A stretch of DNA of 53,101 nt, from positions 1-53,101 of the forward strand of contig JAISGQ010000015.1 in the NCBI GenBank assembly GCA_031262985.1, read 5' to 3'. Position numbers and translations under genes: made by a program. Shown here in pieces: positions 25,659-33,343 of this stretch. Positions within the stretch are counted from its first letter, which is position 1. Each line of letters opens with the position of its first letter. The DNA is from Oscillospiraceae bacterium. GTDB taxonomy: Bacteria; Bacillota; Clostridia; Oscillospirales; Acutalibacteraceae. Below the pieces are notes generated by a model. It was not told the origin of the DNA, did no database searches, and was given only the letters and a program-made list of their open reading frames with translations.

Positions 25659-25739
25659 ATGAAGGTAGTTATATGGAAAAGCCCTAAATTAGTAAGCGCG
25701 ATATTGCGGCTTATGTTTGGAATTAAAAAATCCGCGTAA
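25659..25739 (+). CDS. spoVM: Stage V sporulation protein M (26-residue membrane-curvature peptide)
   Basis: A 26-codon frame starts at ATG 25659 with a perfect GGAGG (25646-25650) 8 nt upstream. The peptide reads MKVVIWKSPKLVSAILRLMF followed by GIKKSA. Length, the K-P turn near residue 9, the amphipathic helix and the basic end all match Bacillus SpoVM, which is also 26 residues. SpoVM senses the convex forespore membrane and tethers SpoIVA there. Its position after thiN is the conserved Bacillus order, and the predicted partner spoIVA lies 1.8 kb downstream. The gene is small enough to be missed by automatic callers. Confidence 0.9.
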   Translation: MKVVIWKSPKLVSAILRLMFGIKKSA

Positions 25740-25825
25740 GAATAAGATGGTGAGGAGTGCAGAACTTGTATTAACACCGACTGCACTAATTTTGTAAATT
25801 TCGGAATTTGATACAAAATAAGAAA

Positions 25826-25887
25826 CCAACAAGCCTTATATCGGATGGTGTAGACATCATCCGATATAAGGCTTGTCGGTTTTTTTA
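25826..25887 (+). terminator. Strong terminator after spoVM
   Basis: A stem of more than 20 bp (AAGCCTTATATCGGATG at 25831-25847 paired with CATCCGATATAAGGCTT at 25858-25874, extended outward with one mismatch) is followed by a run of seven T. It closes the yicC-to-spoVM run. Confidence 0.93.
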
Positions 25888-25899
25888 TTCCTTTCGGTT

Positions 25900-25926
25900 A
25901 TATTGCGGACAAAATACACATAGAAT
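25900..25926 (+). promoter_or_regulatory. Candidate sigma-E (mother-cell) promoter for sipL-spoIVA
   Basis: ATATT (25900-25904), exactly 14 nt, then CATAGAAT (25919-25926) compares with the sigma-E pattern ATATT-N14-CATACAnT, with one mismatch in the -10. It lies 32 nt upstream of the sipL-like start. spoIVA of Bacillus is a sigma-E gene, so the placement fits. Confidence 0.65.
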
Positions 25927-25957
25927 TGCATAGAAAACCGAAAAGGAGAGGAAGCAA

Positions 25958-27487
25958 ATGGATTGTAAGCTTGTCAATGAAAAAGTTTTAGTCAACGAAT
26001 GTTTATTCGAGGGAAGCACGGAACAGCCTATTGATATCGATATATCACTTCCCGATTACTGCGCTGACATAGGAAAAATCCTCAAGTGCAGGGCAGTACC
26101 CAGAGTGACGGAGAGGTTGGTTAAGCCCGATTCCCTCAATATCGCGGGTATGACCAGATTGGCGATTCTCTACGCCGACGGACGGTCGGGGGAGGTCAAT
26201 TGCTACGAACACGAGATTCCCTTCGCAGCCTCCATTCCGCTCACCGACGCGCCGCACGACGCAAAGGCGTCGGTATGTGTGCGAATGGAGTACGTCAACT
26301 GCCGCGCTCTGAGCCAGAGGAAGCTCGACATACACGGCGCGTTCTCCATCAAGGCGAAGGTCACCTGCAAGCGTGAGGCATCCCTTGCGAGCGACGTGGA
26401 GGGAGACGGCATCAGGCTCCGCAAAAAAATGTGCAAGGCGGGAAATCTTGTCTCCGACACTCAGAGCAGCTTCATCATAAGCGAGGCTCTCGAGGTGGCG
26501 AAGGATAAGGCGTCAATTGGCAGCATAATCAGAAATGACGCGGTGCTGTCTGTAAATGAGCAGAAGATAATAGGCGGAAAGCTCGTCATCAAAGGCGATG
26601 CGATACTCACTATCGTCTATATCGGCGAGGCGGGCGAGGGAATAGAGAAGATGGAGTATCTCATGCCCTACAACCAGTTTATCGACGTAGACGGCATAGA
26701 GGACGACTGCAAGTGCGACATAAAGCTTGAGTGCGAAAATATAGATATTGGGCTGAGAACCGACCCTGACGGCGAGTACAGGCGCATGAACGCCGACATC
26801 AAGGCGTTCGTGGAGGCGAAGGTTTACACCGAGCTTGAAACTCCCTTTGTCTACGACGCGTACAGCGTTGACTACGAGACGGAGGTGGAGAGAAAGCAGC
26901 TTAACATAGAGCAGCTCTCCGACACTGTTTCGGAAAACATCATGCACCAACAGCTCCTCGATACAGGAGTTGACATCGCCTCCGTGCTCGACATATGGGG
27001 AGATACCAGAGACTGCAAGGTGGGGAGAAAGGACGACAAGCTCACACTTTGGGCGGCTGTCTCAGTGGGTATGATACTCAAAAACAGCGAGGGCGGCATA
27101 AGCTACATAGAAAAGCTGTGCGAGCTTGAGCAGGATATAGGAGTTCTCGACACGAGCAAGCAGTTCTACGCCGATGCACAGCTCGTAGTACGCAACTGCA
27201 ACTACACCCTCAGCGGCAGTAACGGAGTAGACGTCCGCCTGCAAATGCAGCTCAACGCCGCGATCTACGAGCAGCAGAATATATCCTCCGTCGGAGCGAT
27301 TACTCTCGACGAAAACAAGCCTAAGAACCTGAGCGACGCGGCGGTAGTACTCTACTTCGCACACGCAGGCGAGGAACTGTGGGATATAGCACGCAAGCAC
27401 AACTCCAGCATAGAGACCATCATGGCGGACAACGAGCTTGCAAGCGAGCAACTCGACGACAGCAGAATGCTGCTGATAGCTATATAG
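25958..27487 (+). CDS. sipL: SPOCS (DUF3794) and LysM protein, SipL-like spore coat morphogenetic factor
   Basis: The 509-residue protein has an N-terminal DUF3794/SPOCS segment (PIDIDISLPDYCADIGKILKC is its signature, written here in part as DISLPDYCADIGKILK). More SPOCS repeats fill the middle (VSDTQSSFIISEALEVAKDK; LSDTVSENIMHQQLLDTG). A C-terminal LysM domain (about 463-509) contains AHAGEELWDIARKHNSS. C. difficile SipL has this architecture, binds SpoIVA through its LysM domain, and is needed for coat attachment. Here spoIVA follows after 30 nt, which supports the assignment. RBS GGAGAGG precedes the ATG. Confidence 0.85.
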   Translation: MDCKLVNEKVLVNECLFEGSTEQPIDIDISLPDYCADIGKILKCRAVPRVTERLVKPDSLNIAGMTRLAILYADGRSGEVNCYEHEIPFAASIPLTDAPHDAKASVCVRMEYVNCRALSQRKLDIHGAFSIKAKVTCKREASLASDVEGDGIRLRKKMCKAGNLVSDTQSSFIISEALEVAKDKASIGSIIRNDAVLSVNEQKIIGGKLVIKGDAILTIVYIGEAGEGIEKMEYLMPYNQFIDVDGIEDDCKCDIKLECENIDIGLRTDPDGEYRRMNADIKAFVEAKVYTELETPFVYDAYSVDYETEVERKQLNIEQLSDTVSENIMHQQLLDTGVDIASVLDIWGDTRDCKVGRKDDKLTLWAAVSVGMILKNSEGGISYIEKLCELEQDIGVLDTSKQFYADAQLVVRNCNYTLSGSNGVDVRLQMQLNAAIYEQQNISSVGAITLDENKPKNLSDAAVVLYFAHAGEELWDIARKHNSSIETIMADNELASEQLDDSRMLLIAI

Positions 27488-27517
27488 TAAACGAGAGAAC
27501 AGAAAGGGGAGAGCCAA

Positions 27518-28996
27518 ATGGAAGACACAAGAATCTACAATGATATCTCACAGCGTACAGGCGGAGATATTTATATCGGAGTAGTAGGTCCCGTGCGAAC
27601 GGGAAAATCAACTCTCATCAAGAGGTTTATGGATACTCTCATCATTCCGAACATCAGCGGAAAGTACAGCGCGGAGAGGGCAATAGACGAGATGCCGCAG
27701 TCGGCGGCGGGCAGAACGATAATGACTACCGAGCCTAAGTTTATCCCCGAGGAAGCAGTAGAGGTCACGGTGGAGGATACGGCGACATTCAGAGTGCGTA
27801 TGATTGACTGCGTTGGATACATTGTACCAAGCTCCCTCGGGTATATCGAAAACAACGCGCCGCGAATGGTCAAAACTCCGTGGTTTGAGGAGGAGATTCC
27901 CTTCAACTTAGCGGCGGAGATAGGAACGCGCAAGGTTATCGAGGACCACTCGACTATCGGAATGGTGGTCACTACAGACGGCAGCATAAGCGATATTCCG
28001 CGAGAGGAGTATGAGGAGGTAGAGGAGCGTGTAATCAGCGAGCTTCGCGAACTTAGAAAGCCCTTTGTGGTTCTGCTCAACTCCGTCAACCCTCAGTCGG
28101 AGGGGACAATATCCCTAGCCAAGACGCTCTCCGACAGATACGGAGTTACAGTACGCCCTGTAAGCTGTCAGGATTTGGACGAAACGGAAATCAGAGGAAT
28201 CCTCTCAAGCGTACTCATGGAGTTCCCCATTAAGTCCATATCAGTCAATCTCCCGCGCTGGCTTTGCTCTCTCGAGAAGGAGCATTGGCTTAAATCTGAC
28301 ATCTACCGCGCCATGAAGGAGTGTGCACACGACGGGATAAAGCTCAAGGAAGTGCCGGAGGTGTGCAGAAGGATTACAGGGAGCCAGAATGTAGTTTCCG
28401 CAAAGGCGGGAGCAATCGAGCTGGGCACAGGCAAGGTAAAGCTGGACGTATCCATGCTCCCCAACCTCTTCTACAAGATTATCGGGGAGAAAACCGGCAT
28501 GGAGATAGCAGACGAAAGCGCGCTCATGCGTTCTATGCTGGAGCTTTCGGGAGTAAAGAGGAAGTATGACAGAGTGAGTGACGCACTCGAGCAGGTGGAG
28601 TCCACAGGCTACGGCATAGTCATGCCCTCCCTCGAGGAGCTTACGCTTGAGGAGCCTGAGATGATGAGCCAGAGCGGCAGGTACGGAGTGCGGCTCAAGG
28701 CGTCCGCTCCGTCGATTCACATGATGAGAGCCAACATCACCACCGAGGTCGCCCCCGTAGTCGGAAGCGAAAAGCAGTCGGAGGAGCTTGTCTACTACCT
28801 CCTCAACGGCTTCGAGGAGAACCCCTCCACTATCTGGGAGTCGAACATCTTCGGCAAATCCCTCCACGAGCTGGTCAACGAGGGGCTGCACAACAAGCTC
28901 TTCAAAATGCCGGACGAGGCGAGAGGCAAGTTTCAGGAGACTATCGAGCGTGTCATCAACGAGGGCTGCAACGGACTCATCTGCATAATTTTATAG
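27518..28996 (+). CDS. spoIVA: Stage IV sporulation protein A (coat basement-layer ATPase)
   Basis: The 492-residue protein equals the Bacillus SpoIVA length and carries the Walker A motif GPVRTGKST with K30, the same position used for ATP hydrolysis in Bacillus. Other family hallmarks are GRTIMTTEPKFIPEEAV, VRMIDCVGYIVPSSLGY and the C-terminal FGKSLHELVNEGLHNKL. SpoIVA polymerises irreversibly on the forespore surface, recruited by SpoVM, to form the coat platform. The ATG follows AAAGGGGAG. It is coupled with the sipL-like gene. Confidence 0.97.
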   Translation: MEDTRIYNDISQRTGGDIYIGVVGPVRTGKSTLIKRFMDTLIIPNISGKYSAERAIDEMPQSAAGRTIMTTEPKFIPEEAVEVTVEDTATFRVRMIDCVGYIVPSSLGYIENNAPRMVKTPWFEEEIPFNLAAEIGTRKVIEDHSTIGMVVTTDGSISDIPREEYEEVEERVISELRELRKPFVVLLNSVNPQSEGTISLAKTLSDRYGVTVRPVSCQDLDETEIRGILSSVLMEFPIKSISVNLPRWLCSLEKEHWLKSDIYRAMKECAHDGIKLKEVPEVCRRITGSQNVVSAKAGAIELGTGKVKLDVSMLPNLFYKIIGEKTGMEIADESALMRSMLELSGVKRKYDRVSDALEQVESTGYGIVMPSLEELTLEEPEMMSQSGRYGVRLKASAPSIHMMRANITTEVAPVVGSEKQSEELVYYLLNGFEENPSTIWESNIFGKSLHELVNEGLHNKLFKMPDEARGKFQETIERVINEGCNGLICIIL

Positions 28997-29009
28997 TGTG
29001 ATTTGGTAT

Positions 29010-29051
29010 AATACACCGCTGTTTTGGATTAGTTCAAAACAGCGGTGTGTT
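29010..29051 (+). repeat. 42-nt direct repeat R2, copy A (terminator-like hairpin)
   Basis: A perfect 14-bp stem (ACACCGCTGTTTTG / CAAAACAGCGGTGT) with an 8-nt loop lies 13 nt after the spoIVA stop. The 42 nt are identical to 30122-30163 on the other side of the channel gene. Here the stem is not followed by a clean T run (GTTGTCGG), so termination may be weak. Confidence 0.85.
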
Positions 29052-29097
29052 GTCGGTTGTAATCTGCACTTGTGTTTCTGAAAAGAGAAAATTCATG

Positions 29098-29126
29098 TTG
29101 AAATCAGCTTGAATTTGTCATACAAT
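29098..29126 (+). promoter_or_regulatory. Candidate sigma-A promoter of the channel gene
   Basis: TTGAAA (29098-29103), a 17-nt spacer and TACAAT (29121-29126) lie 87 nt before the start at 29214. Confidence 0.55.
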
Positions 29127-29213
29127 AAACGCGTACTATGATGACGGTGCGAGGAGTGCGGCGTGCCGGAAATCACATAAAAAGCACAGGGGAAATAAAA
29201 AGGTGATATTGCT

Positions 29214-30026
29214 ATGATGAAGTTAAAGAAGCGTGTATTTGAAATAATTCAAACAGCCAAAGAGGGCGACAGAGCAAGCGAAGCATTTGACATTTTTATT
29301 GTGACATTAATTGCAATAAATGTCGTGTTGGTAGTCGCCGACACATTCGCAATGCCCGAATCGGCGAGGGAAATCCTTTCGATTGTTGAGACAATTTCGG
29401 TGGTCATTTTTACAATAGAGTACATATTGCGGCTTTGGACTTCAGATTTGCTTTTCGCGAATATCGGAAAGGCTAAAGCACGAATTAAGTACACTTTTTC
29501 GTTTATGGCGTTGATAGATTTGTTCGCTATTCTACCGTTTTACATTCCGTTTATTATTCCTCTTGACCTTCGTGTGCTTCGGGTGTTGCGTATTGTTCGG
29601 ATACTGCGTCTGTTTAAGGTGAACCGATATATAAACGCGCTTTCGACAATAGGTTCTGTGTTTAAGAAGAAATCAAGCCAATTGCTGTCCTCAATGTTTG
29701 TTGTTGCACTGCTAATGATAATTACATCGGTGCTGATGTACAATGTCGAGAACGCCGCTCAACCCGACAAATTTCAAAATGCATTCTCCTCTTTGTGGTG
29801 GTCTATTGCGACTTTAACCACCGTAGGGTACGGTGACATTTATCCTATCACAGTCGCGGGAAAAATATTCAGCGGAATCATTGCGTTTTTAGGCATCGGG
29901 CTGGTCGCCGTACCGACCAGTATTATATCAGCAGGATTTATTGAGCAAATTGAGGAGAGGAAAAAAGAAGAAACGCAGGATGAAAAATGTTTTTGTCCTT
30001 ATTGCGGACATAAATTAGAGAAATAG
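29214..30026 (+). CDS. Voltage-gated potassium-channel-like ion transporter with a zinc-ribbon tail
   Basis: The 270-residue protein has the six-helix plan of a Kv-type subunit. Voltage-sensor helices S1-S3 lie at about 22-110. A positively charged S4 (LRVLRVLRIVRILRLFKV, about 120-140) follows. The pore domain carries the K+ selectivity filter TVGYGD near residue 201 and a final S6 helix (about 215-240). The short tail contains CPYCGHKLEK with an upstream Cys (KCFCPYCGH), which looks like half of a zinc ribbon. The start is ATG 29214 or 29217 behind AAAAAGGTGAT. It is flanked by two identical 42-nt hairpin repeats, so it may be a late addition between spoIVA and the regulator gene. Confidence 0.88.
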   Translation: MMKLKKRVFEIIQTAKEGDRASEAFDIFIVTLIAINVVLVVADTFAMPESAREILSIVETISVVIFTIEYILRLWTSDLLFANIGKAKARIKYTFSFMALIDLFAILPFYIPFIIPLDLRVLRVLRIVRILRLFKVNRYINALSTIGSVFKKKSSQLLSSMFVVALLMIITSVLMYNVENAAQPDKFQNAFSSLWWSIATLTTVGYGDIYPITVAGKIFSGIIAFLGIGLVAVPTSIISAGFIEQIEERKKEETQDEKCFCPYCGHKLEK

Positions 30027-30121
30027 AGCCATGATTTATTTGATGGAGTAATACTGATTCCCACAAACAATTCTGCAAGAACAGAGAAATCTGATGGAGT
30101 AGTATAATGTGACACCATATA

Positions 30122-30168
30122 AATACACCGCTGTTTTGGATTAGTTCAAAACAGCGGTGTGTTTTTGC
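30122..30168 (+). terminator. Terminator; 42-nt direct repeat R2, copy B
   Basis: The 42 nt are identical to copy A at 29010-29051, but here the 14-bp stem is followed by GTTTTTGCG, a usable T tract. It closes the channel gene. In the gap 30027-30287, CAAAATCC (30187-30194) and GGATTTTG (30204-30211) also form a perfect 8-bp inverted repeat just before the next promoter. Confidence 0.85.
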
Positions 30169-30216
30169 GTATAGTTATACCAAAAACAAAATCCAAAATA
30201 AAAGGATTTTGTATTC

Positions 30217-30245
30217 TTTACAAAGTAAGTCCTATATGTTAAAAT
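30217..30245 (+). promoter_or_regulatory. Candidate promoter of the PerR-like gene
   Basis: TTTACA (30217-30222), a 17-nt spacer and TAAAAT (30240-30245) lie 42 nt upstream of the start. The 8-bp inverted repeat 30187-30211 ends just before the -35 and could be an operator. Confidence 0.45.
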
Positions 30246-30287
30246 AAATCATGTGTATTTGTATTAAAATTAAGGGAGGTATGCCGA

Positions 30288-30707
30288 ATGGAGAAAAGCG
30301 TACTGAGCGACGAGGAAATCAATAAACGTCTCAAATCCTGCGGCTTGCGTCCTACGATTCAGAGAGCCGCCGTTTATCGGTATCTTCTCGAAAACAGGAC
30401 ACACCCTTCGGTTGACGAAATTTATACTAATCTCTCGGGCGACTATGCCGCCTTCTCGAAAACAACGGTGTACAACTGCGTGCAGTCGCTGTGTGAGAAG
30501 GGCTTGGTCATGCCTGTGACTATCGGCTGTTCGGAGGTTAGGTATGACGGCAACCCTTCTCCTCACGCCCATTTCAGGTGTGAGCAGTGCAACTCGATTA
30601 CGGATATAGATGTTCCGAACCGAGGCTTTGACATTCAGCCGCCGAGCGGCTCAGTGTGCAAGCGCGTGGATATATACCTTACGGGGAAATGCGAAAAATG
30701 CAGTTAG
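30288..30707 (+). CDS. perR: Fur-family regulator of PerR type
   Basis: The 139-residue protein has a winged-helix domain (RPTIQRAAVYRYLL; SKTTVYNCVQSL) and a dimerisation domain. The regulatory metal ligands of Bacillus PerR (H37, D85, H91, H93, D104) each have a counterpart shifted by two: H39, D87, H93, H95, D106. The structural zinc site CXXC pairs are C98-C101 and C135-C138. Asp at 106, where Fur and Zur differ, favours a peroxide sensor using iron-catalysed histidine oxidation. The start is ATG behind GGGAGG. No target gene such as katA or ahpC is in the window; the two large membrane proteins follow after 114 nt. Confidence 0.8.
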   Translation: MEKSVLSDEEINKRLKSCGLRPTIQRAAVYRYLLENRTHPSVDEIYTNLSGDYAAFSKTTVYNCVQSLCEKGLVMPVTIGCSEVRYDGNPSPHAHFRCEQCNSITDIDVPNRGFDIQPPSGSVCKRVDIYLTGKCEKCS

Positions 30708-30821
30708 GGTAACTAAGACAGCTAATGCAGTTAAGGCAACGACTGCAATATTTTCTGCGGAGCAACAGCGATACCATCGAAAGCGTAATACTTTTATCTC
30801 ACCGACTTAGGGGGAAAATAT

Positions 30822-33296
30822 ATGAGCGACAATCTAAATAAATTCAGCGGGAGCGAGGATGATTCCGGTCTGAGTATCGTCTACGAGACCTCAGATAAGC
30901 CCGCAGAGAAGCCCTCGGACAAAGCCGCAGACAATATGCGTGCAGAGGACGATTCTGGGCTGAGTATCGTCTACGACACCGCAGACAAAGGGAGTTCTGC
31001 GGGCAATTCCGAGGAGGATTCCGGCACTCTGAGCTTTTCCTTCGCGAAGGCGACCGCAAAAAAGATAGAGAAGGATTTTCGCTTCCTGCCGTTTCTTGAG
31101 GACAACACCGACAGCGGCGACGACTCCTCGGAGGACGACGGCAAGGAGGAGGAGCAGGTAGTGGGCTTTTCCTTCGCCAAGGCAAAGGCGGCAAAGAAGG
31201 AGAAGGACCTGCGTTTTCTGCCGTTCCTCAACGTCTCCGAAGAGCCGGAGGAGGAAGACGACGATGATGACCGCGATGACCGCGATTATGACGACGATGA
31301 CGACGCCGACAAGGACGATTTTACATACCTCCCTTTTCTGAAGGATTCGGACGAGGATGAGGATGAGGACGAAAAGGACGACGACAAGAAGGAGACCGAC
31401 ACAGGAATATATGTAGTCGGCGGCGACGAGGACTTGCAGAAGTACCGCGAGAAGTCGCGTCAGAAGAAACCTCAAAGCGGCAAGAAGTCCGCTCCTCAGG
31501 GTAAAAAGGGCAAACGTCCGCCCGAAAAGGGCAAACGTCCTGCCGCACAGAGACAGGGGCAGAACGGGAGAAATCCTACAATCCAGCAGATTATAGACAA
31601 TATGGATCCCGACATTGTCAGCGCGATTTCAAACGACCCGCGCCAGATGATGCTCTTAGAGGAGACAATCAGGCGCGAACTGATAAATCAGGCGGCATCA
31701 AAGGCAGTCGCGAAGATTCTCGAGCCGGACGAAGACGACAAGCCGCAGGCAAGCAAAAACGGCAAGCGTCCGCCCGAAAAGGGCAAGCGTCCGCCGCAGA
31801 AGCGTCCCATGAATCAAAAGGGCAGACCAAACGGCATGAAGGGCGGCTCAATGCGCGGCGACCTAACTCCAATGGAACTGGGGCAGCCTATTGAAATAGG
31901 CGGCACACCGAGCAGTCCGTCAGGAGGACCGGGCGACTTGCTCATGCGCGGGGTTATTCCTCCTCAGGCTATGATGGACAATCTCGACGGCATACGCATG
32001 GAGGAGCAGGGGGAGAAGGTAGCAGAAGCTCCCACCAATCTCGCTCCTAATTTAGGCGAGGAGAGAAAGATAGGCGAGAAGAAGCCGTATACTCCCACCT
32101 CTCCCGCTGCAATGAGAGCCGCTATCAAGGCGGGAACTCTCACGTTTGAGGAGAAAAACGAAACTCCCACCATTGAGTCTACGAGGCAAACCAAAAGCGG
32201 CAGGAAAGCAAATCAGAAGAGAAGCGGCTGCGTTATCTCTGTCATAGTCATATTTATGCTCGCCTTTATCGGCGTTATCATTATGCTGGTAGCTCCTGCC
32301 CTTAGGAATGAATCGTCCTATCAGGAGGCGGTCACTCTCTCCGCGAACGGGCAGTATGAGCAGGCTATTGAGATTTTCACGACAATAAGCACATACAAGG
32401 ACAGCATGACCAAAATCCGCGACAGCTGGTACAATCTCGGTGTTCAGGCGGAGACGGCGGGCGACTACGAGAAGGCGGCGGAAAGCTTTGGAAAAATCGC
32501 CTTGTCCTACGACCTTGCCTACGATAAGCTGTATGAGATATGCAGGAGCGAAGGTCAGCGGCTTGAGGAGGCGGGCGATTACCTCTCCTCATATAAATAC
32601 TACAATATGCTCGCCGACAACGATGAAGGTATGCTCACTCTCGCGCAGGAGGTCAACGACAGGTACGCGCGTCAGCTCATATCTGAAAAGAAGTATGACG
32701 AGGCAGTGGAGCGTTTGTCGATATACCCCACCTACGGAAACTCCGCGAGTATGATGAACGATGCGAAGTACTCCGCTGCTCAGGAGAAGTACAACGCGGG
32801 CAGCTATGAGGAGGCGGTGTCGAGGTTCACAGACTTGGGCGACTTCTCAGACTCCGCGCTGATGAGCATTAAGGCGAAGCATTTCCTCTTGCAAAACGAC
32901 ACGGAGCAGAAATATTCCCAGCTTATATATCAGTCTACCCTGCAGGAGCTCGAGCAGTTTGTCGCCGATACGGAAGTTGCGGCTATGATGAACAATCTCA
33001 TATATAACGAGGCGAAAGCTATAGGTAATTGGAGTGACTTGTACGGCAACAGCCTTACCTACAGCGTAACATCCACGAGTGCGGTGTTTGAATTTTCGTT
33101 CCCCAGCAACATAGCGGATAATTCCTACTCCAATCTGAAATTTGAGGGGAGTTCGGTGTATCTCGATTACAACGGAACTACGCAGGAGCTTATGCGGAAT
33201 ATTTCGTTTACTCCCGCCGGAAAGGCATCGCCGGAGGAGATGACGTTTGTCAATCCCTACAACGGACTTGAATATACACTCAGAAGAACAGAGTAA
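30822..33296 (+). CDS. Large single-pass membrane protein: acidic repeat-bearing cytoplasmic N-terminus, external TPR-like region
   Basis: I do not recognise this 824-residue protein as a family. Residues 1-200 are extremely acidic and contain internal repeats: DDSGLSIVY at 13-21 and 43-51, FSFAKA at 72-77 and 116-121, and RFLPFL at 87-92 and 131-136, with a third YLPFL at 169-173. Basic GKRPPEKGKRP occurs twice (230-240, 314-324). One transmembrane helix lies at about 469-494. The rest (498 to about 720) has TPR-like helical repeats (QYEQAIEIFTTIS; DYEKAAESFGKIA; SYEEAVSRFTDLG) and ends in a beta-rich domain. By the positive-inside rule the acidic part is cytoplasmic. The next gene follows after 47 nt. 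Confidence 0.8.
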   Translation: MSDNLNKFSGSEDDSGLSIVYETSDKPAEKPSDKAADNMRAEDDSGLSIVYDTADKGSSAGNSEEDSGTLSFSFAKATAKKIEKDFRFLPFLEDNTDSGDDSSEDDGKEEEQVVGFSFAKAKAAKKEKDLRFLPFLNVSEEPEEEDDDDDRDDRDYDDDDDADKDDFTYLPFLKDSDEDEDEDEKDDDKKETDTGIYVVGGDEDLQKYREKSRQKKPQSGKKSAPQGKKGKRPPEKGKRPAAQRQGQNGRNPTIQQIIDNMDPDIVSAISNDPRQMMLLEETIRRELINQAASKAVAKILEPDEDDKPQASKNGKRPPEKGKRPPQKRPMNQKGRPNGMKGGSMRGDLTPMELGQPIEIGGTPSSPSGGPGDLLMRGVIPPQAMMDNLDGIRMEEQGEKVAEAPTNLAPNLGEERKIGEKKPYTPTSPAAMRAAIKAGTLTFEEKNETPTIESTRQTKSGRKANQKRSGCVISVIVIFMLAFIGVIIMLVAPALRNESSYQEAVTLSANGQYEQAIEIFTTISTYKDSMTKIRDSWYNLGVQAETAGDYEKAAESFGKIALSYDLAYDKLYEICRSEGQRLEEAGDYLSSYKYYNMLADNDEGMLTLAQEVNDRYARQLISEKKYDEAVERLSIYPTYGNSASMMNDAKYSAAQEKYNAGSYEEAVSRFTDLGDFSDSALMSIKAKHFLLQNDTEQKYSQLIYQSTLQELEQFVADTEVAAMMNNLIYNEAKAIGNWSDLYGNSLTYSVTSTSAVFEFSFPSNIADNSYSNLKFEGSSVYLDYNGTTQELMRNISFTPAGKASPEEMTFVNPYNGLEYTLRRTE

Positions 33297-33343
33297 GGCG
33301 GCAAGGCGCGATAAAGCACAGCTTGAAAGGGGTAATTAGCTCT

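Noticed and set aside
30225-30287. A possible PerR box (TTAAAATAAAT) upstream of the PerR-like gene
   Set aside because: It has too many mismatches to the TTATAATNATTATAA pattern to claim a site.
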